The position numbers were made by a program, and so were the translations under genes. DNA of 64,000 nt from Stenotrophomonas maltophilia (GTDB taxonomy: Bacteria; Pseudomonadota; Gammaproteobacteria; Xanthomonadales; Xanthomonadaceae): NCBI RefSeq assembly GCF_006970445.1, contig NZ_CP033877.1, forward strand, positions 2,364,750-2,428,749. Reading direction: 5' to 3'. Of the stretch, positions 56,492 through 63,721 are shown in pieces. The stretch's first letter is position 1; the number at the start of each line of letters is the position of its first letter. The notes under the pieces were generated by a model. That model searched no databases. It had not been told where the DNA came from and worked only from the letters and a program-made list of their open reading frames with translations.

Positions 56492-56597
56492 CTCGTCGCA
56501 ACTACGGCGGGCGCTGCGTGTGGCCGTCAGGCCCTCCGGTTTTCTCTGTTCCTTCCGGGAGTTCCAAGCACGCATCGCCCGCCACCCTTGCGGTGGC
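56461..56597 (+). ncRNA. Structured leader RNA upstream of the 80-residue protein
   Basis: The 5' arm 56461-56488 (TTGGAACCCCCG...AAGGACAGAGA) pairs with the 3' arm 56543-56567 (TCTCTGTTCCTTCCGGGAGTTCCAA) in a long imperfect helix with small bulges, closing a loop of about 54 nt. Inside the loop GGCC-GTCA-GGCC forms a small hairpin. Just before the ribosome site, GCCACC-CTTGC-GGTGGC (56581-56597) forms a second stem. The layout suggests a cis-acting regulatory RNA; no known class is identified. Confidence 0.5.
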
Positions 56598-56621
56598 CCT
56601 CGCTTCCCAAGGAGTTCCCGC

Positions 56622-56864
56622 ATGACCCAACGTCCGCTCAGCCCGGCCATGGAGTCGCTGTTCCAGCGCATCGAACATGCCCTCAACAGTGCCGAAGGCA
56701 TGGCCATCCTCATCGGCGAACAGTACGGCCCCGAGCCGAAGCCTCCCGCGCCGATGGGATACAACCCCAGGCAGATCGCCAATGCGATGGTCATGCTGAG
56801 CCAGCATGGGCGATGCCTGCTGCGGGCGCTGCGCGAGGAGGCGGAGAAGGTGACCTACCACTAG
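56622..56864 (+). CDS. Small conserved-looking hypothetical protein
   Basis: An 80-residue soluble protein: SPAMESLFQRIEHALNSAEG, GYNPRQIANAMVMLSQHGRC and a charged end REEAEKVTYH. Mostly helical, with no signal peptide or membrane segment. I do not recognise a family. AAGGAG precedes the ATG at good spacing, which with the normal codon use supports a real gene. The stop overlaps the convergent thioredoxin-like gene by four bases. Its long structured leader implies regulated translation. Confidence 0.7.
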   Translation: MTQRPLSPAMESLFQRIEHALNSAEGMAILIGEQYGPEPKPPAPMGYNPRQIANAMVMLSQHGRCLLRALREEAEKVTYH

Positions 56865-57244
56865 GTACGATGTCGCCAAGCCCCGCTCGGTTCTGCAGGC
56901 CACGCGCGGCCGTCCCCACCGTCGCCTGGCAAGGCGCCCTGCAACGTGGCGAGGTCGGCGCTGTCGACCGGCCTCACCACCCGCGCCACTTCCTGCCCGT
57001 CATGCAGCAGCACCACGGTCGGCCACAGCTTCACCCGGAAGGCACGGCCCAGTGGCTTGCCCTGGCCGTCCTCGATCTTCCAGTGCACCAGATCGTTGGC
57101 ATCCACAAATGCCTGCAGCGCAGGCTGCGCCGCGTGGCAATGTCCACACCAGGGCGCTCCGAACTCCAGCAACTGCCAGCCCGCCTGTGCTTCCACATCC
57201 GCGCGGGCCGGCTCCACCGACAGGTGATCATGCATGAAAGGCAT
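56861..57244 (-). CDS. Thioredoxin-like protein
   Basis: A 127-residue cytoplasmic thioredoxin-fold protein with the active site FGAPWCGHC (Cys33, Cys36), a cis-proline region KLWPTVVLLHDG and a terminal RVVRPVDSADL. The CGHC pair is more oxidising than the CGPC of classical thioredoxin. It could act as a peroxide-linked or disulfide reductase in the cytosol. ATG 57244 or the in-frame ATG 57235 may be the start. It follows the host-attachment gene by five bases on the same strand. Confidence 0.87.
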   Translation of the reverse strand: MPFMHDHLSVEPARADVEAQAGWQLLEFGAPWCGHCHAAQPALQAFVDANDLVHWKIEDGQGKPLGRAFRVKLWPTVVLLHDGQEVARVVRPVDSADLATLQGALPGDGGDGRAWPAEPSGAWRHRT

Positions 57245-57249
57245 GCGCG

Positions 57250-57666
57250 CTACGCCGCCAACGCCTTCTGGATATCCGCCAACGGTGCGTTGGTCAGGTC
57301 CTTGGCGATATCACCGAGCAGGCGCGCCTGGACTTCCTTGTGCAGCAGCGGCCGGATGCGCCCCAGCGTGGTCGGGTCGGCCACCAGCACCAGGTGCGCA
57401 TAGCGGTTGTTCAGTGCATCTTCGTTGAGCTGCTCGGCCACCTGCTTGGCGAACGTTGCCTCGTTGAGCTGGGAGATGGACATGTCCTTCGGCACCGCGC
57501 CGGCCGGCCCCTGCCCGGATACACCCTGCTCGCTGATGTCCTGCAGGCGCAGTTCGCCCTCCTGCTTCAGGGCCAGCTGATGTTCGCTGCCGACGTTGGT
57601 GAACACGCGGGCCGAACCACCATCAGCGACGATGATCAGCGTACCTTCGGGAATGCGACGGGTCAT
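57250..57666 (-). CDS. Host attachment (AtsA-like) family protein
   Basis: A 138-residue protein of the family named for Agrobacterium attachment to host cells. Recognisable parts are TLIIVADGGSARVFTNVG, FAKQVAEQLNEDALNNRYAHLVLVADPTTLGRIRPLL and the end ADIQKALAA. It has the eRF1-domain-like fold seen in such stress-linked proteins, and its real role is not settled. AAGGAG lies upstream of ATG 57666. It leads a two-gene unit with the thioredoxin-like gene. Confidence 0.85.
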   Translation of the reverse strand: MTRRIPEGTLIIVADGGSARVFTNVGSEHQLALKQEGELRLQDISEQGVSGQGPAGAVPKDMSISQLNEATFAKQVAEQLNEDALNNRYAHLVLVADPTTLGRIRPLLHKEVQARLLGDIAKDLTNAPLADIQKALAA

Positions 57667-57692
57667 GCGATGCTCCTTCTCGATTGCGTTAT

Positions 57693-57753
57693 TGCGTTGA
57701 ACCCACCGTAGACAGCATGGTGTGAGCGCTGCGGCCAGAGTTCGTTCAACGCA
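57693..57753. promoter_or_regulatory. Perfect 10-bp inverted repeat, 41 bp apart
   Basis: TGCGTTGAAC (57693-57702) and GTTCAACGCA (57744-57753) are exact inverted arms in the gap before the host-attachment gene. ATTGCGTT is also directly repeated at 57683-57698, and GCGTTGCGTT occurs at 57761-57770. The arms could be two operator half-sites read from the divergent direction. Confidence 0.45.
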
Positions 57754-57855
57754 TGTCATCGCGTTGCGTTCGCAGATGAACAGGCGCGATGGAACACAGC
57801 GTGCAGATCAGCCCGCTTCTCTGCATGCTCACGCCGATGCCGTTATGATGAACGG

Positions 57856-58087
57856 ATGATCGACACGACCCACTACGTGACGGGCGCACCTGTTACGTGG
57901 GAAGCACTGCCGACCGGCGCTTCGCTTGCCACGATTGCTTCCGCCCAGCCCTTCCATCGCCTCGCGCTGGATCCCGGCGGATGACGCCCGCAGGCCCTCG
58001 GCCTGCACTCCCTACGCTGCTGTGACCTCCGGCCGCTGACTGCGCGACCGCGCTGATCCTGTTGCTGCGTTTCCGCCGTTGCGGCGG
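57856..58087 (+). other. proP leader with short ORFs and hairpins
   Basis: ATG 57856 opens a 42-codon ORF (MIDTTHYVTGAPVTWEALPT...) whose TGA overlaps ATG 57981 as ATGA. That ATG opens a 14-codon ORF ending at 58025. Inside the second ORF, GCAGGCC-CTC-GGCCTGC (57990-58006) is a perfect hairpin, and CCGCCG-TTG-CGGCGG (58073-58087) is another. The remainder to 58244 has no further feature except AAGGGAG before proP. Confidence 0.42.
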
Positions 58088-58244
58088 TGCTTTGCCGTGC
58101 GCGTGGCGTCGTGCCTGCACACATTCCCCGGCCCCTACGCCACTCACCGATGCCCCTGCGCCACCTGCGCCTGCATCGCCGTTTCCGATTTCCGGGACCT
58201 ACCTCACCGCTCATTCCCCCTCTTCTGCCTACAAGGGAGCCCCC

Positions 58245-59732
58245 ATGCAGGACACCCCCGATGCACATGCCCATTTCGGCTGGTTCAAACGCCGCCGCCA
58301 CCTGAAGGTCGATGAGATCACCGTCGTCGACAAGCCCATGCTCAAGCGCGCCGTCGGCGCCGCCGCACTCGGCAATGCCATGGAGTGGTTCGACTTTGGT
58401 GTCTACGGCTATCTGGCCGTCACCATCGGCCAGGTGTTCTTCCCCTCCAGCAACCCCACCGCGCAGGTGATCGCCGCGTTCGCCACCTTCACCGTGGCGT
58501 TCCTGGTACGGCCGCTGGGCGGCCTGGTGTTCGGCCCGCTGGGTGATCGCTACGGCCGCCAGAAAGTGCTGGCGTTCACCATGATCCTGATGGCACTGGG
58601 CACGTTTGCCATCGGCCTGATTCCCGCCTACGAGCGCATCGGCATCTGGGCGCCGGTGCTGTTGCTGCTGGCGCGCGTGGTGCAGGGCTTCTCCACCGGC
58701 GGCGAATATGGCGGCGCGGCGACCTTCATCGCCGAGTATTCCACCGATCGCAACCGCGGCCTGATGGGCAGCTGGCTGGAGTTCGGCACGCTGGGCGGCT
58801 ACATCGCCGGCGCCGGCACCGTCACCGCGCTGCACATGCTGCTGAGCAGCGAGCAGATGCTGGACTGGGGCTGGCGCATTCCGTTCCTGGTGGCCGGCCC
58901 GCTGGGCCTGCTCGGCCTGTACATGCGCATGAAGCTGGAGGAAACCCCGGCGTTCCGCGCCTTCGCCGAGGAAGCCGAGAAGCGCGAGCACGACCGGCCC
59001 GGGCTGGGCGCGCTGTTCCAGGTGCATGGCCGCCAGCTGCTGGTGTGCATGGGCCTGGTGCTGGTGTTCAACGTGACCGATTACATGCTGCTGACCTACA
59101 TGCCCAGCTACCTCAGCGTCACAATGAACTATGCCGAGAGCAAGGGCCTGCTGCTGATCATCATCGTGATGCTGGTGATGATGCCGTTGAACATCGTGGG
59201 TGGATTGTTCAGTGACAGGCTGGGCCGCCGCCCGATGATCATCGGTGCCTGCATCGCGCTGCTGGTGCTGGCGGTGCCGTGCCTGCTGCTGATCGGCAGC
59301 GGCAACGACTGGCTGATCTTCCTCGGCCTGATGCTGCTGGGGCTGGCGCTGGTGTGCTTCACCAGCTCGATGCCGTCCACGCTGCCGGCGCTGTTCTACA
59401 CCCCGGTGCGCTACAGCGCGCTGTCGATCGCCTTCAATGTGTCGGTGTCGCTGTTCGGCGGCACCACGCCGCTGGTGACCGCGTGGCTGGTGGAGCGTAC
59501 CGGCGACCCGCTGGTGCCGGCGTATTACCTGATGGGCGCAGCGGTGATCGGCCTGGTGACCATGCTGTTCGTGAAGGAGACCGCCGGCCTGCCGCTGCGC
59601 GGTTCACCGCCGGCCGTCGGCAGCGACAAGGAAGCGGCCGCGCTGTTGAAGAGCGATGTGCCGGTGACAGTGGACCCGACCCTGCCGCCGCTGCCGGACG
59701 TTGCGGAGCCCGAGCAGGTGAAGCCGGCCTGA
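58245..59732 (+). CDS. proP: Proline/glycine betaine:proton symporter ProP
   Basis: A 495-residue MFS symporter with 12 helices. Family features include LGNAMEWFDFGVYGYLAVTIG in helix 1, RPLGGLVFGPLGDRYGRQK (motif A), FSTGGEYGGAATFIAEY and the long loop after helix 6. ProP takes up osmoprotectants when osmolality rises. The C-terminal tail (about 455-495) is Pro/Asp-rich and lacks the coiled coil of E. coli ProP. AAGGGAG precedes ATG 58245. A 578-bp leader/intergenic region lies upstream. Confidence 0.9.
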   Translation: MQDTPDAHAHFGWFKRRRHLKVDEITVVDKPMLKRAVGAAALGNAMEWFDFGVYGYLAVTIGQVFFPSSNPTAQVIAAFATFTVAFLVRPLGGLVFGPLGDRYGRQKVLAFTMILMALGTFAIGLIPAYERIGIWAPVLLLLARVVQGFSTGGEYGGAATFIAEYSTDRNRGLMGSWLEFGTLGGYIAGAGTVTALHMLLSSEQMLDWGWRIPFLVAGPLGLLGLYMRMKLEETPAFRAFAEEAEKREHDRPGLGALFQVHGRQLLVCMGLVLVFNVTDYMLLTYMPSYLSVTMNYAESKGLLLIIIVMLVMMPLNIVGGLFSDRLGRRPMIIGACIALLVLAVPCLLLIGSGNDWLIFLGLMLLGLALVCFTSSMPSTLPALFYTPVRYSALSIAFNVSVSLFGGTTPLVTAWLVERTGDPLVPAYYLMGAAVIGLVTMLFVKETAGLPLRGSPPAVGSDKEAAALLKSDVPVTVDPTLPPLPDVAEPEQVKPA

Positions 59733-59750
59733 GACCGGGCGCAGAATGCG

Positions 59751-59773
59751 ATCCACGCTTGGCGTGGATCTAC
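59751..59773 (-). repeat. SMAG unit (ATCCACGC type, reversed)
   Basis: ATCCACGC-TTG-GCGTGGAT then CTAC, between proP and the convergent VCBS-like gene. The same subtype is at 60525-60547. Confidence 0.85.
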
Positions 59774-59816
59774 GGGGCCAGTGGCGCCGGGTGGATACGC
59801 CCGGCGCTGCCTGGCG

Positions 59817-60434
59817 CTACTTCCTGATGCGGGCCAGCGTCCCCGGCGTCCAACGCAGCGTCCAGGTGTAGTTTCCGTCCGGCGGACAGACGTGGCGGAA
59901 ATCGCGGGGAATTTCGCAGACCGTTGCGCCCGCGGTAACGGTGAAGGCAACGATGATCCGGTTGCCATCGATTCGGATCGACTGCACCGCGCCCGGAATC
60001 TGGATGCCGGCATCATCGCCATAACCTGATTCCCGGATGGCCGCGAAATCCTCGGCATCCACCCGCGACAGGCTCTTCGGGTTCTCCTTGCCGCGTGGAT
60101 CGTCCGCCGTCAGCGCCGTCATCACCGCCACCACATTGCTCTGCGCGAAGCTGCCACCTGTGTAGGTCGACGTGTAGAAGTACACAACTTCGGAACGACC
60201 ATCACCATCGAGATCGGCAACACCCGTCCACACCGGGCGGAAGTCCGATTCGATATCGTCACCGGGAATACGCCGCAGACTGGCTTCGGCGGCCCGGTAG
60301 GCCTGTACCAGGCTGGGTGGCGGCACCACCCGCTTGGACGCGGCCTGCGCAGCCACCGCCGTCAAACTGGACAGCGCCAGCGCAGCAAGCGGCATGCAGA
60401 TCGAAGTGAAGCGGAACATCGCGGGTCCGTGCAT
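59817..60434 (-). CDS. Exported hypothetical protein with a Ca2+-loop-like motif
   Basis: A 205-residue protein with a signal peptide ending VAAQA (about 31). The mature part carries DLDGDGRSEVVYFYTS near residue 75, like the calcium loops of VCBS/FG-GAP repeats, then a beta-rich C-terminus with two Cys (VCEIPRDFRHVC) that may form a disulfide. I do not recognise a family. AAGGAGGAC stands before ATG 60434, which decides the start over ATG 60419. Confidence 0.75.
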   Translation of the reverse strand: MHGPAMFRFTSICMPLAALALSSLTAVAAQAASKRVVPPPSLVQAYRAAEASLRRIPGDDIESDFRPVWTGVADLDGDGRSEVVYFYTSTYTGGSFAQSNVVAVMTALTADDPRGKENPKSLSRVDAEDFAAIRESGYGDDAGIQIPGAVQSIRIDGNRIIVAFTVTAGATVCEIPRDFRHVCPPDGNYTWTLRWTPGTLARIRK

Positions 60435-60524
60435 GTCGTCCTCCTTGAGCGTGCGGCCAGTCTAACCGCAGCTCTGGTGGCGCCCAGTCGTGCACGGCGC
60501 AGTGTCGCGCGATGTGCGGAAGGC

Positions 60525-60547
60525 ATCCACGCATGGCGTGGATCTAC
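60525..60547 (-). repeat. SMAG unit (ATCCACGC type) forming the zeta-gene stop
   Basis: ATCCACGC-ATG-GCGTGGAT then CTAC. Read leftward its GTAG end contains the TAG stop of the zeta-like kinase gene. Confidence 0.85.
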
Positions 60548-61170
60548 TGGGGTGTGTGCAATTCCATCGCGCGCATCACGATGGGCTTGGCCCAGCCGGG
60601 CGTGTGCAGCAGGTCGGCTACCGCAATCGGGTACTGCAGTTCGCCTGCAGCCATGGCCAATACCGGCAGCGGCACCACGCAGCCCTGCGCGTCGGCCGGC
60701 GCGCTGTTGTCGTAGACATGCAGCTCGGCCAGGTACGGCAGCAGCTCCAGCAGGTTCGCGCGCGCCGAATCGAAACGCGCGTGGATCTTCTCCACCGGAA
60801 TGTCGTGGCCACCGGCGGCCACCCGCGCGGCAACGCGGGCGATGTGCAGCTCGACATCGGCCAGCCCACAGAACCAGATCGCCACCTGATGCCGTTCGCA
60901 GGCCTCACGCAGCAGGCGCGGAATGGTGTTGCCGCCGAGCGTGGTCTCGAAGGCGAAGTCGGTGCCATCGGCCATCGCCTGGCGCAGGCGGCGGGTGCCT
61001 TCCTGCCAGGCCTCGGCGTTGGCCTCCGGCAATGGCCAGCCGGCGTCGACCAGGCGGCGGGTGAAGGAATCCGGGTTGAACCAGCTCAGCCCTTCGGCGT
61101 CCAGCCAGGTGCCCAGCAACGAACTCTTGCCGGCGCCATTGACACCGGCCAACGCCAGGATGCGTCCCAT
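60544..61170 (-). CDS. Zeta-toxin-like P-loop kinase
   Basis: A 208-residue P-loop protein with Walker A GVNGAGKSS (9-17) and the zeta-type FAFETTLGGNTIPRLLREA block. FNPDSFTRRL near residue 31 corresponds to the substrate region of zeta toxins, which phosphorylate UDP-N-acetylglucosamine or related sugars. It is the second gene after a Phd/YefM-like antitoxin, three bases apart, so it is probably the toxin of a type II module. The TAG stop is donated by a SMAG repeat. A non-toxin kinase role cannot be excluded. Confidence 0.8.
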   Translation of the reverse strand: MGRILALAGVNGAGKSSLLGTWLDAEGLSWFNPDSFTRRLVDAGWPLPEANAEAWQEGTRRLRQAMADGTDFAFETTLGGNTIPRLLREACERHQVAIWFCGLADVELHIARVAARVAAGGHDIPVEKIHARFDSARANLLELLPYLAELHVYDNSAPADAQGCVVPLPVLAMAAGELQYPIAVADLLHTPGWAKPIVMRAMELHTPQ

Positions 61171-61173
61171 CGA

Positions 61174-61515
61174 TCAGAGCGGGCGGCCGAGGGTGACCTT
61201 GCGGCCGCGCCGGATCGGCTGGCCCAGCACCTTGCCCAGACCTTCCCCGCGTTGCAGCCCGGCCAGGGTCTGGTCGAACTCGCTGCGCAGGCGCTGCAGT
61301 TCCTCGTTGCGCTCACCGGCGTCGCCGCCAGCGGCCTTGGCCAGCAGTTCCTGGTAGGTGCGGATGTCCACGATCACCGCTTCCGGGTGGTTGTGGTTGG
61401 TGATGACCAGCGCCTGCTTTTCGCGCACGGTGCGCATCAGGCTCGGCCAGCCCCGGGTCTTCACCGACGAGGCCGGGGCCTTCTCGAGGCCAGGCAGATC
61501 CAGCGGCAGGGTCAT
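61174..61515 (-). CDS. Phd/YefM-like antitoxin
   Basis: A 113-residue protein. The N-terminal half has the Phd/YefM DNA-binding fold, SLMRTVREKQALVITNHNHPEAVIVDIRTYQELL in pieces. The C-terminal half is a charged helix (NEELQRLRSEFDQTLAGLQRGEG) that would wrap the toxin. It starts at ATG 61515; the longer frame enters the promoter. A perfect 20-bp palindrome 38 bp upstream is a good autoregulatory site. Pairing Phd with a zeta-type kinase rather than epsilon is unusual. Confidence 0.82.
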   Translation of the reverse strand: MTLPLDLPGLEKAPASSVKTRGWPSLMRTVREKQALVITNHNHPEAVIVDIRTYQELLAKAAGGDAGERNEELQRLRSEFDQTLAGLQRGEGLGKVLGQPIRRGRKVTLGRPL

Positions 61516-61552
61516 GGCACGGCTCCGGGCAGGGTGGATGAGGACCACTATA

Positions 61553-61572
61553 CCCAATTTGGCCAAATTGGG
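61553..61572 (-). promoter_or_regulatory. 20-bp palindromic operator of the antitoxin-toxin pair
   Basis: CCCAATTTGG followed at once by CCAAATTGGG, a perfect palindrome. TATAGT (61552 to 61547 on the minus strand) directly downstream is a likely -10 element, so binding would overlap the promoter. It lies between the HWE kinase stop and the antitoxin ATG. Confidence 0.78.
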
Positions 61573-61585
61573 GATAAATCCCCTT

Positions 61586-63172
61586 TCAACCCGGGGGCCC
61601 GGTGTCCGGCGCGTCGGTCTGCAGCAGGCTGTCGCGCTCGCGCAGCGGGAAGCGGATCCAGGCGTCCAGCCCCTGCGAGGCAAAGCGCAGCTCGCCACTG
61701 CCGGCCAGCTCATAGGGCACCCGCTGCTCGATCAGGACCCGGCCCAGGCCACGCTGGCGCGGCATCTCCCAGCCCGCCACCTCGGCATGGCGCTCGCACC
61801 AGTGCAGGCCCAGCCACGGCTGCCCGTCCTGCACCTGCAGGTGCCAGCAGACGTCGATCCGGCCATCCTCGTGGGTGAGCGCGCCATGCCGGAGCGCGTT
61901 GGTGGCCAGCTCATGGATGGCCAGCGACAGCACCTCGGCCGCCTTCGGTGGCAACAGCACATCCTCACCCTGCAGGTGATAGGCGGCCGCCGCCGGCGTC
62001 TGTGCCGCAATCTCCTCGTCGAGCATGCCGCGCAGGCAGACTCCTACATTGGCGCCGCGGGTCAGCAGGCTCTGCGTGCGCGCCAGTGACATCAACCGCG
62101 CACACAGGCGCTCGGCATACTCGTCCACGCTGCTGACCGATACACGGGTGCGCCAGGCAATGGCATGGATGGTGGACATGATGTTGCGGACCCGATGCTG
62201 CAGCTCGGCCAGCAGCACCGACTGGCGCTCGGCGGCACGCTTGAGATCGTCGATGTCCACGGCGATCGCAAACACACCCGTCACCTCGCCATCGGCATCG
62301 CGCAGCGGCGCGGCCGCGACCCGTGTCCAGCGGGCGCGACCGTCCTCATGCAGGTACTGGAACTCCAGCCCAGGCACCACGGTTTCACCGCGCATCGCAC
62401 GGGCAATGGCGAAATCTTCCGGCCCAACGGTCGAACCGTCCGCATGCCAGCCACGCCAGCGATGCAGGTTTTCCGCATCGGTCGAGGGCACCTTGCCACT
62501 GGGCAGGTAGGCGCGCATCTGGTCGTTGGACAACAGCATGCGGCCGTCCAGATCGACGATGCACAGGCCCACCGGCAGCATCCTGAAGGCCAGCTCCAGG
62601 CGCCGTTCGCTCTCGCGCCGCCGCTGCTCCTCGCGCTCGCGTGCAACCAATGCCAGATGCGCGGCAGTGGTCTCGAACATCGTCACCAGCACGCCGTTGA
62701 TGCGCCCCTCCTCGCCGCGGATCGGGCTGTAGGTGATGGTGAACCAGATGTCCTCCAGCCGCCCCCGCCGGACCAGCGGATACAGCTTGTCCTCGAAGGT
62801 GAGCGTCTCGCCCTGCCAGACCCGGGTATAGAGCGGCCCGTTGATGTGCCAGACCTCGGGCCAGCACTCGCGGGTCGGCTGGCCGAGTCCGCCCGGATGC
62901 TTGTCGGCCAGGATCTCGGCATAGCCGTCGTTGTAGAGCTGCACCAGCTGCTCGCCCCACAGCACGATCATCGGAAAACCGTGGGCCAGCATCAGGTCGA
63001 CGGTGGCGCGCAGGTGCGGCGGCCATCGTTCAATCGCGCCCAACGGGGTGGACGCCCAGTCATGGCGGGCGATGCGGGCGGCCATGCCATCCAGGCGCGC
63101 CTGCAGGCGAGGCGCCGGCGGCATGGAACCCCGCGAGGCGGCGGCCTGGAGGCCTTCAATGCGGCGCGACAT
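61586..63172 (-). CDS. PAS-containing HWE-type sensor histidine kinase
   Basis: A 528-residue soluble kinase. A first PAS-like domain (about 45-180: WPPHLRATVDLMLAHGFPMIVLWG, with WFTITYSPIRGEEG) and a second PAS domain (about 200-320) precede an HWE kinase domain with His in LLAELQHRVRNIMSTIHAIA (about 325) and ATP-binding ELATNALRHGAL. HWE kinases often sense light or stress and pair with single-domain receivers, as here. The receiver gene ends nine bases upstream. No LOV or GAF cysteine is evident, so the signal is unknown. Confidence 0.87.
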   Translation of the reverse strand: MSRRIEGLQAAASRGSMPPAPRLQARLDGMAARIARHDWASTPLGAIERWPPHLRATVDLMLAHGFPMIVLWGEQLVQLYNDGYAEILADKHPGGLGQPTRECWPEVWHINGPLYTRVWQGETLTFEDKLYPLVRRGRLEDIWFTITYSPIRGEEGRINGVLVTMFETTAAHLALVAREREEQRRRESERRLELAFRMLPVGLCIVDLDGRMLLSNDQMRAYLPSGKVPSTDAENLHRWRGWHADGSTVGPEDFAIARAMRGETVVPGLEFQYLHEDGRARWTRVAAAPLRDADGEVTGVFAIAVDIDDLKRAAERQSVLLAELQHRVRNIMSTIHAIAWRTRVSVSSVDEYAERLCARLMSLARTQSLLTRGANVGVCLRGMLDEEIAAQTPAAAAYHLQGEDVLLPPKAAEVLSLAIHELATNALRHGALTHEDGRIDVCWHLQVQDGQPWLGLHWCERHAEVAGWEMPRQRGLGRVLIEQRVPYELAGSGELRFASQGLDAWIRFPLRERDSLLQTDAPDTGPPG

Positions 63173-63181
63173 GCCGCGCAA

Positions 63182-63586
63182 TCAGGCGATGCCCGCAGGG
63201 GCCTGCGGCGTCGCCACCAGTTCGGCCAGCTGCTGGACCAGCGCCTCGATGTGGTAGGGCTTGGTGCAGCGGGGCGTGCAGGCGAAGCGGCTGGGTAGAT
63301 TGTCGTCGTAGCCGGAGGTCAGCATGAACGGCGTGCCGGCCTCGGCCAGGCGATCGGCCAGCGGGTAGACCTGCTCGCCGCCCAGGTTGATATCCAGCAG
63401 CGCCACATCGATGGGATTGTCATCCACCAGCCGGCCGAGCGCCTGCAGGTCTCCGGCCGGCCCCACCACCTGCGCGCCCTTCAGCTCCAGGTAGTCCACC
63501 AGGAACATCGCGATGGCGAATTCATCCTCCGCCACCAGCACTCTCAGCCCTTTCAGGCCCTCAGGTTTGTTGCCCGCTTCCAGCAC
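63182..63586 (-). CDS. Single-domain response regulator
   Basis: A 134-residue receiver-only protein from GTG 63586, preceded by GAGGAG. Acidic residues in LVAEDEFAIAMF, phospho-Asp in VALLDINLGGEQVYPLAD, Thr/Ser in FMLTSGYD and Lys in CTKPYHIEALV are present, the FAT-GUY-like receiver type that works with HWE kinases. It is made just before the kinase gene on the same transcript. An output partner is not visible. Confidence 0.85.
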   Translation of the reverse strand: MLEAGNKPEGLKGLRVLVAEDEFAIAMFLVDYLELKGAQVVGPAGDLQALGRLVDDNPIDVALLDINLGGEQVYPLADRLAEAGTPFMLTSGYDDNLPSRFACTPRCTKPYHIEALVQQLAELVATPQAPAGIA

Positions 63587-63721
63587 GACCCGCGCTCCTC
63601 GATACACGCGGCCCACCTCTGCCGCAACGACCGCAGGATGCGCGAACCGGGCTACAAGGGCGCGTGATGATCGATGAAGATCACGGCCACGGCGCATTCA
63701 CCCCGGCATGCAGCGGCACGT

